Assembly: GCA_047967505.1 (NCBI GenBank)
Contig: CM106538.1
Direction: 5' to 3' (one strand)
DNA: 64,000 nt
DNA from: Dipteris shenzhenensis
Lineage: Eukaryota > Polypodiophyta > Polypodiopsida > Gleicheniales
A program made the translations under genes and the position numbers. This document shows, piece after piece, positions 56,661 to 64,000 of the stretch. Below the pieces are notes generated by a model, which was not told the DNA's origin, ran no database searches, and worked only from the letters and a program-made list of their open reading frames with translations. The number at the start of each line of letters is the position of its first letter. The first letter of the stretch is position 1.

Positions 56661-56685
56661 AGGTGTGTAGGTCTACTCTCATGGT

Positions 56686-57107
56686 CTATTCTTCAGGGTA
56701 CGTGAATCCAAACACCTTAATGTTTATGCCAGTCAACACTCCCAGGGGTTCAATGGTTCCCCCATAGGCTAGCTTTACTACCAAATGGGTCTGCTCGAGT
56801 GCAGGTTTTCCCCATTTCTCCCAACATTCCTTGGTGCAGACACTCACTCCCGATCCCCCATCCAGGATGGCTTCCATGTTTTGTTTTGGTAGATTATGGG
56901 GATAGAGGCATTTGTGTCATCACCCTCGAAATACTGGCCTAGCTTGTTGATGGGAATCTTGGGTAGGATTTGCCCCTTTTCTAACGTTGACTGGTTGGGC
57001 TTAGGGCTGGTAGGGGTTGGAGGTCGGAATGGTCTATTCATCCAATTGGATAGATCATGCCATAGGATGGGATTTCCTCTTAACAGTGAAGCGATCGGCA
57101 TTTTCAC
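56686..57107 (-). pseudogene. Tat/Athila-like protease remnant
   Basis: The minus strand reads EAILDGGSGVSVCTKECW, the 'iDgGSgvni' protease motif of this lineage, preceded by a linker with LGQYFEGDDTNASI. It is followed within about 40 bp by integrase, so RT and RNase H are missing. Confidence 0.7.
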
Positions 57108-57899
57108 CTTTGTCGATAGGAAAGCAGCCAGCCCGACACTGTCGTAGGGTTCTTATGAAGCTTCTTCCTCCATGGACAATATATCATTGAAGCCATATAG
57201 ATCTCCTTTGTCTTGGAGGTTATGCAACACTGGGTCTTCCTAAAATATCTTTTGCATCAGATCCGGAGCTTTTGACTACTCCAAGTTGAGGTGTTCCTCT
57301 TCCTCCATCCTCTCTGGCACCTTGAGCGATTTTGCCCCTCGATGGCCCATCAGGTGGGATGGATGAATAGTATTTGACCCCCTACTAGCCTTTAATTAAT
57401 GCTCGAACTTATCCTGGCAATCCCGTTCTGGGCATCCTTTATGTATTGCTTTTCCAAGCTCGGGTTAGGATAGGTGGTGGGTAAGGGAGCCAGTAGGCCT
57501 TGGGCCTGCACTAGTTTGTTCACTTTTGGGATTAGGGGTACCTTAGGGTCACCTTAGGTGGAAGACTATTCGAAAGCAGAGGAGGTGCAAGAGTAGTCTC
57601 CTCATCAGAATCGTCCTGCATGAGCACCTGGTTGGAATCATCACCTACTCAAATGGCCTTCTTGGATCGAGTTAGAGGCTGTGGGGGAATCTCAAGAACC
57701 GACAACGGGAATACTTTACCCTTCCTTTTGAGCTTCCTCATGGCCTTGCCTAGTCCCTTGGCTTGCATCCTCGTAATGACTTGTAGTGGCACTGTGGCCA
57801 CATGGCCTTGTTTAATGCTAAGCAGAATTAGGCTCGTGCTCTTTGGTGGAATGAGTGGGATGGTTGGTCTCTATGTGGGACAATCTTGAATAGCTGCTC

Positions 57900-58322
57900 C
57901 GTTTCACATCCCGCACATCAAGGGGTGGGATTGGTTGTGGTTGGGGTGGTGGGAGTATGATCCCTGTATGGACAATCCTTTAAGAAGTGTGGGCCCTAGC
58001 ATTTGAAATAGGACACTGGAGGGTTTGAAGTGCCTCGATAGGGGCATTCACTTGCTCTATGGGAAACTTGGCAGGTGTAACATTGGAGCGGGGGTCTCCA
58101 AGCGATTGAGTTTAGATCTCTCGCCCTTGCATTTACGGGGGCAGTTTGGAATACAGGGACTTGTTGATCCTCTGGCTGGAGGTAGTTGATCAGGGTTCCA
58201 CTTCCCTCCTTGTAGGGGTAGTAATCATGAGGTCCATGATCAGGATCCGTTTCCTCCCAGTCGTTGGGCAATTCTTCAACCAACACTGTATAGAGAAAGT
58301 GGTGACCTACCATACAATAGGT

Positions 58323-58368
<46 letters not shown>

Positions 58369-58502
58369 TCCCAATCTAGGGGGGGGATGGGGATGGCCTC
58401 TAATGAAAATAAACACATGATGTGAAATGGACTCATATGTACCAAACTCACTTGAAATGATTTGGATGCATAGGGACCAAGTAAGGTTGACAAGCCAACC
58501 AA
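57900..58502 (-). pseudogene. Tat/Athila-like gag C-terminus with zinc knuckles
   Basis: The minus strand has CYTCQVSHRASECPYRG and, after a stop, a second knuckle-like C.GPHFLKDCPYR. The start of this frame is low complexity because of the CT microsatellite. 57110-57900 is degraded gag-protease linker. Confidence 0.55.
58324..58364. repeat. CT microsatellite
   Basis: About 20 CT units. Confidence 0.95.
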
Positions 58503-58548
58503 GGAAAACTTTAAGCTGATTAGAAAAAAGAGAAGCCAAGAAGAAATC

Positions 58549-59326
58549 TATTATGAAAATTAAACTTAGACATGCTCATAAGCTCAAGATTTACCAAAAC
58601 CATAGAAACCAAGAACAAGGAAACAAGTGGGGAAGAGAAGAGAAAGAGAGAGTGACACCATGGGGACCTGGGGTCCAATCTGCCCCCCCTAGATGGTGGC
58701 TCTTGCTTCCCATTTAGAGTATTTATAATTGTAATTCCAAAAAGCAAAGATCCAATAATAGTACATCCAAAAGCATCCCTTGTCCATAATTAGAGGGATT
58801 GCTCAACATAGCTCCACGAGCTTAAAATATCACAAGGCTTAATATGCCCTCATAAATTAGCCCACGGCTTAAAATTCATTACTTTGCAATATGGCCCATG
58901 GCCTTTGATAGTCATTAGATACTTCGATCAATCCAAATTGCCTTCAACATCTTCGTTCCTCGTTATCCACCAACTCATCATCTGTACTCAAGCTACCAAT
59001 TGTGTTAGTTGTTAAAATCAATTGATGAATCATCACACCAACTAGTCCCAACACAACGCTTGATATACAGACATTAAAATACACACCTTGCTACCAATTG
59101 CAATAACACTAGCAACATTAGTATTAACATGGAATCACCCACAATACTAACCATCTAGCTTGGCAAAATACAAGTAGTTAGGCGTCCCCAACTAAACCAC
59201 ACAAAGCATCCACTAGGACCCCCGCTGCGTCTAGTGCGCTCCTATGGAATACCTTGCCATAGTCACACTTGACTAAAATAAAATAATTTCCATAGCAAGA
59301 AATATCAGAAATACAATTTCGTAACA
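58549..59326 (-). repeat. 3' LTR of the LARD-like element
   Basis: 778 bp, plus-strand TATTATGAAAATTAAAC...TTTCGTAACA. The expected TG is changed to TA. It differs from the right copy at many sites, including a roughly 17-bp indel near 58850. Confidence 0.75.
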
Positions 59327-59338
59327 TCCCTCTTGCTT
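59327..59338 (-). promoter_or_regulatory. probable polypurine tract
   Basis: The minus strand reads AAGCAAGAGGGA just inside the 3' LTR. Confidence 0.45.
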
Positions 59339-59596
59339 TGATTGCAACTGACCTTAGTTGTGTATTTGACTTTTTGAGTCAATGAGTAGAGATGCGAAGA
59401 GAACTCTCTTGGAACAGTAAGTCCATTGCAAACACTTTGTTTTATAAAAGATGATAAGGGTGTGAAGCAATGGAACAACGTTGCTTAAAAAAATGGTAAC
59501 ATGCGACCACACCGCTGAAGAACAATCCAGCAAGAAGAGACTTTACCATCTCCACATTGACTTAGAAGAAGAGTATGCACTTGAGAGAAGAATAAC

Positions 59597-60271
59597 CTTT
59601 CCTACTAACTGCACTCTCATTGAGACCTCCTGAATTAAGTTTACATCAACTTTATTAGTTTCCACGAACTGTTGCACAACATTGCGTTTGATGGTTTTAA
59701 ACTTCTTTTCCTCAATCATCCCTTTTGCAACAATAGTAGTTGAAAATAGACCTTTCATTTGTTTTACAGGAAGAGATTTTGGATCAACATTTTCCTTTTG
59801 GGACTCCAAATCTTTCCTATAAGCCAGATGCGTAAATAAGAGTTAACCTAGGAAGATTTATCATAGCCAGATTGCAAATAGCAAATGCTTTAAACAATCT
59901 TACCTTGCTACTTGTACTCAACACTTGCACCCTCTACTTCTCTCTTTCAATTTTGCAAGGTTGCAAAGTTTTCTTCTTGTAAGCCTATCTCCCAAAGGGG
60001 TCACTTTCGTTCTTGCTTTACAAAACTTCTCCCTCGTCTTTGTATGTTCTTCAATTTCATTATATAACTGCTCTTTCAATCTGGAACCTCTAGCTATCTG
60101 TTGTGTCTTTGTGTTTGCCTCTTGCTCAGAGGCTTGTGTAAATACTTATACATGTGTGCAACTTGAGACTGAGCCGCGATGTATCCATGCATACCTTTCG
60201 TTCCGTTGCCCGCAAATTTTAGCAATGTTTTCAGATTTGACAATGGTGGTGTGGAAGTTCAGATTAGACAT
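59597..60271 (-). CDS. three-exon gene fragment inside the LARD-like element
   Basis: Exons on the minus strand: 60271-60195 (ATG start, MSNLNFHTTIVKSENIAKIC, donor AG|GTATGC), 60089-59931 (acceptor CTAG, GSRLKEQLYNEIEEHTKTRE, donor GG|GTGCAAGT) and 59816-59597 (acceptor TTATAG, KDLESQKENVDPKSLPVKQM, donor AAG|GTTATT). The introns are 105 and 114 bp. The phases 2/1 and 2/1 close correctly and no stop interrupts about 150 codons. Charged, partly coiled-coil-like; family not recognised. The 3' end would run toward the LTR, where the frame stops at 59543. Either a captured gene fragment or a host gene invaded by LTRs. Confidence 0.5.
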
Positions 60272-60274
60272 TTT

Positions 60275-63200
60275 GGATAAATCTTCCCATCACACCATAA
60301 TCCGATATGTTGTAAACCTTTTCTTCTCATATTTTCTCTTTGCATGGCACCTGTGTGTTGTCATTTTGGAAGAGGTGCATATTCTTTAACTAAATCAATA
60401 TGAAGATGGTGTTGCTATCTCTTGTTGGCTCGTTTTGTAGAGTTGTAGTTTGGTGTTGCCATTTTAAGTGCAGTGTTTTTTTATTGCTTCGCGATCTCAT
60501 TACTGTGTCATAAGGCAAAGACTTTAAGAGATGGCGGTGGTAAACTTTTAAAAACAAGCCTATGGCGAGATTAGTTATGGTGTTCTGATGGAGAAGCTTA
60601 ATGATCATGGAGATGGCTAGAAAATGATTTAGAGAAAGACATGGCTTGTGAGAGCATTGAATGTTAAAGCTCATGAGATATGGGAGTGAATATAGAAGAA
60701 TATCTTTATTCTTTCATCCTCTAACATGTTTACAATACTTATGAATATTTTATTGAGTATTTTATTATTTTCCCATATTTCAGACTCACAAAAAAAGAAG
60801 AAATTGTGGATTTCTCTCAAGGCCCCAAAATGAGCTCCCTTTTTTCTAAATGGATCTGGGAGAAGAAAAGAAATGTAAGGAGGACATTAAGGATGAAAGG
60901 GGGACACAACCAACAACTTTTGTTTTGTATTTTTATGGGGCTTTTAGTCCTTCATGCTAACAAGGAGCTGGGGGGATGGTCTTGATGAATTCTGAAGGTC
61001 AAGAGGTATGGGATGTATGAAATCAGTTCGTTTTTGCTATCAGCCACCACTTTTTCAACACGAGATCTCCATGTGTTGCTCCTACGATAGGCAATTGACT
61101 TTATAGCTAATTTGCGTTCTTTTAAGCCCATTTTTATGCTGGTCTCGACTTGTTTTGGCCCTGTTTGAACCTGTTTTTTTGTTGTCCACAACAGGCACCA
61201 TTAGTTTCCAGCCCTGTTGCAGCATTTTGGAGTAGGTTTCTAAGCAGGTGAAATAAGTTTTGATATTTCTAAACTTGTTTTGTCGATCCCAGAACAGGTT
61301 AAATTGTTCTTTTCCAGTTTCTCACCTCCTAAACAACTTCTACAACAAGGTGACTTGATCTGGAGCAGATTTGGTGCATTTTGAAGTAGTTTTTAAAACA
61401 AAATAGCTGTTGGTTGTCAGATTTATTTTGCTACATTTCCTGCCCTAGTCACTTCTTTCTAAGAGATTTTGGAGCTACTACAGCACTGGGCGACGACTTT
61501 CTAATGTTGTTTTTGCTATAGCACAAATTTCTAACCAGAGGTACCTATTTTCACCATCGAGGCTTTACTCCTTACATTTTTTCTTGCTTATAAATTAATT
61601 TATTTTTATTCATCAAGTATCATTATGTTCAAAAAATTTCTTGAAGAGATCTTAAGCTCTCATTAACCAATAGATATGAATTTAGCCAATTTAAAACTTA
61701 TGAAAGATGATTTATATTCTTATCTTGTACCAAGAGAAAGTACTATACCACATCTATTCATTGTTAATGTTATTTTGTTACAGGTCCAAGCATTATATTT
61801 GTCATATCTCAATATCTATACCATCCTATACCAATATGATATTGAGAAACAGTAACAAATACAAACCATAATTCTTTATGTCACTATTATGTGATTAGTA
61901 GAAGAGTATATGTACGTCATTGTCTAATCACACATCAAAGTTTCTGATTTAACTTAGTAGCTAGTAATGATCCAATATGTATTTTCTTCAGTTTCTAGAA
62001 AATACATAGAAGATATTATCTGACATACCAACTATTTTTCGTTATCTATAAAAGAAATTTCACAATGAGATTACCAAAGCAAAAAAACTTGCCGGCAAAC
62101 AATCATGTCATAGGCTTTTTCTTCTCTTTAATTTTCTTCAATTCAATTCACTTTAATTTTCTCCAATTCAGTTCACTTTAATAGACCACTTTATTGAAGC
62201 ATACCATATGTATCACACAATAATAATTTTGTTATCTACAATTAAGCTAGGATTGGCATCTACTCAAGCGGGCTATGAGGATACAAGCCCTTTAAGTAAT
62301 TATATTTTTTATGATATACACATCTTCTCATCCTTATCAATGCACATAATCATAAAAAAATCTTAGCTTACCTAGATTATCCTAGATCTTATATAGGCTA
62401 TCATATTTTATTCTCTTTTTCATGCTATTTTAATATGATTTATCACAATATAGGAAAATAAAAATACGGGGATAGATACGTATCTTCTTTGTCCTAAAAC
62501 TTTGCTTGCTTGGTTGAGCCCTAATTAACTTTCTTTTGCTTCCCATTCAATAGTTGGTCTAATAACTTTGTGGTTCAAAAGAGATTCCTTGTAGAGCGTC
62601 TCTTTCATAGTGACCTCATCATATGCAACTTAAGAAAAGCAATTAAGTAAAGCAAAGAAGAAGGATAAAAGATGTATCTAGAGATGCCTTGGCTGTCTTG
62701 TCACAACGCTTGTATGCTTGATTATGTCTAATAAGCTGAAGAAATTGCCAATTGTTCTCAAAGTAATAACATGCATACCATGCATCTATTTGTCCTTGTT
62801 TCATTTGCAGCACTTGATTCTTAAGTTACTCCTATTTTTTCCTTCCAAATGAAATAGCCGTGGTCTTTTGCTTAGGAGAGCGACATCCTATTGAGATTTT
62901 CATATGACTTTCATTCTTGAAATCACATGTTGCTACTATTACTTTAAATATCATGAAGTCTATAAGAATATGAATCTTTACCTTTCTCATGCCCTAAGGT
63001 TAAGTCATCTTTGGTCATGGCTATTCATCTTCCTATCCAAAGACAGCTTCTACCAATTCATTTTGACAGTAGGCAGTGAAAAGAAACAACCATAAATTTC
63101 TTACTTGAATTTGGAATAAATTGATCCAACCACTCAAAAGAACTGGCTCATACCCTTTGAACAAGGTTGTGTGGATCATTTTTGTCAATCACAATTGTAG

Positions 63201-63361
63201 CGTCAATTTTCAAATCATCTTTGATAACTTTTGCATACAAACTCAAAACTAGTGATCAAGTAGTCGAAACAATCAGGAAGAACATTATGAGAACGACTGT
63301 GTCATCAGATTGGAGAAAATCATGTTGTTTCCCTCCCGTAGTCAAGCTAGAGTGTAGCCAG
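60275..63361. other. internal AT-rich part of the LARD-like element
   Basis: No recognised domain. A minus-strand frame at 60952-61191 (79 codons, K/R-rich) could be another captured piece but shows no splice support. Confidence 0.4.
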
Positions 63362-63373
63362 GCTCTGATACCA
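63362..63373 (-). promoter_or_regulatory. primer-binding site of the LARD-like element
   Basis: Minus strand TGGTATCAGAGC, one base from the right LTR. Confidence 0.85.
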
Positions 63374-63374
63374 T

Positions 63375-64000
63375 TGTTACGAAAATTAAACTTAGACATG
63401 CTCACAAATTCAAGATTTACCAAAACCATAGAAACCAAAAACAAGGAAACAAGTGGGGAAGAGAAGAGAAAGAGAGAGCGATACTGCATGGGGTCCAATC
63501 TTCCCCCCCTAGATGGTGGCTCTTGCTTCCCATCTAGAGTATTTATAATTGTAATTCCAAAAAGCAAAGAGCCAATAATAGTTCATCCGAAAGCATCCCT
63601 TGTCCATAATTAAAGGGATTGCTCCACATAGCTCCAAGATCTTAAAATATCACAAGGCTTAATATGCCCTCATCCACAATTTAATAAAATAAATTAGCCC
63701 TCGGCTTAAAATTAATTACTTTGCAATATGGCTTATGGCCTTTGATAGTCATTAGATACTTGGATCAATCCAAATCACCTTCAACATCTCCATTCCTCAT
63801 TATCCAACTCATCATCTGTACTCAAGTTGCCAACTATGTTAGTTGTTACAATTAATTAATGAATCATCACACCAGCTAATCCCAACACAATTGTATGCTT
63901 GATATATAGACATCGAAATACACACCTTCAAACCAATTGCAATAACACCAGTAACACTAGCGACATTAGAATTAACATGGAATCACCATAATACTAACCA
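63375..64000 (-). repeat. 5' LTR of the LARD-like element (partial)
   Basis: Starts (plus strand) TGTTACGAAAATTAAACTTAG and matches 58549-59170 until the window ends. Confidence 0.85.

Larger units (their letters stand above)
58549..64000 (-). mobile_element. LARD-like LTR element, truncated by the window end
   Basis: The left copy 58549-59326 and the right copy from 63375 to the window end are direct repeats. The right copy is preceded by a minus-strand PBS, so the element reads right to left. The roughly 4-kb internal part has no gag or pol. This fits a large retrotransposon derivative. It contains a multi-exon gene fragment at 59597-60271. Confidence 0.75.

Noticed and set aside
58276-58539. 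RE-repeat protein
   Set aside because: Translation of a CT microsatellite.

Overview
This is nuclear DNA of a land plant. It is dominated by plant-type retroelements: LINEs with a DUF4283-like ORF1 and zf-RVT C-termini, Gypsy elements primed by initiator tRNA-Met, a Tat-like remnant and a LARD-like element. It also holds host exons with GT-AG introns, long TE-filled introns, and GA/CTT microsatellites. Two gene models can be followed exon by exon; the rest is mobile or intergenic. A large-genome lineage such as a fern or gymnosperm is only a guess.

Layout. (1) 1-21.1 kb: an old minus-strand LINE ('LINE A') has been opened by two insertions. One is a short Copia-like LTR element (2637-4905, TSD TTATT) in its ORF2. 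The other is a Gypsy element (6882-20841, TSD ATTAC) in its ORF1. A younger plus-strand Gypsy (9659-16120, TSD AAAGG) sits inside the reverse transcriptase of the first Gypsy. A 4 x 102 bp tandem repeat lies between LINE A ORF1 and ORF2. (2) 21.1-31.1 kb: degraded minus-strand LINE 3' parts, one split by a nearly complete GC-rich plus-strand LINE ('LINE C', 22961-30333, TSD GGAATCCAATGTCC, 13-bp poly(A)). (3) 31.8-46.0 kb: a minus-strand gene of about eight exons encoding a roughly 790-residue protein with a long C-terminal coiled coil that I could not name. Its introns hold LINE fragments, an inverted pair of the Copia-like LTRs and short tandem duplications. (4) 46-53.6 kb: its probable 5' region with GA and CTT repeats, then AT-rich intergenic DNA with one degraded LINE. 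(5) 54.2-58.5 kb: a minus-strand Tat/Athila-like Gypsy remnant (two zinc knuckles, protease, integrase; RT and RNase H deleted), followed downstream by an antisense coding-like stretch. (6) 58549 to the window end: an LTR element (778-bp left LTR, right LTR running off the window) with no gag or pol. Inside it is a three-exon gene fragment whose frame holds across two short introns.

Nesting gives the relative ages. LINE A is oldest, then the outer Gypsy (LTRs differ at about seven sites plus an 8-bp indel), then the inner Gypsy (LTRs differ at two adjacent bases of 456). The inner Gypsy is blocked by only two small lesions, a 13-bp duplication and an extra A. LINE C is broken at C-runs and by four in-frame stops. 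I saw no CRISPR array, tRNA or rRNA gene, and no cellular pathway beyond the two host-type gene models.
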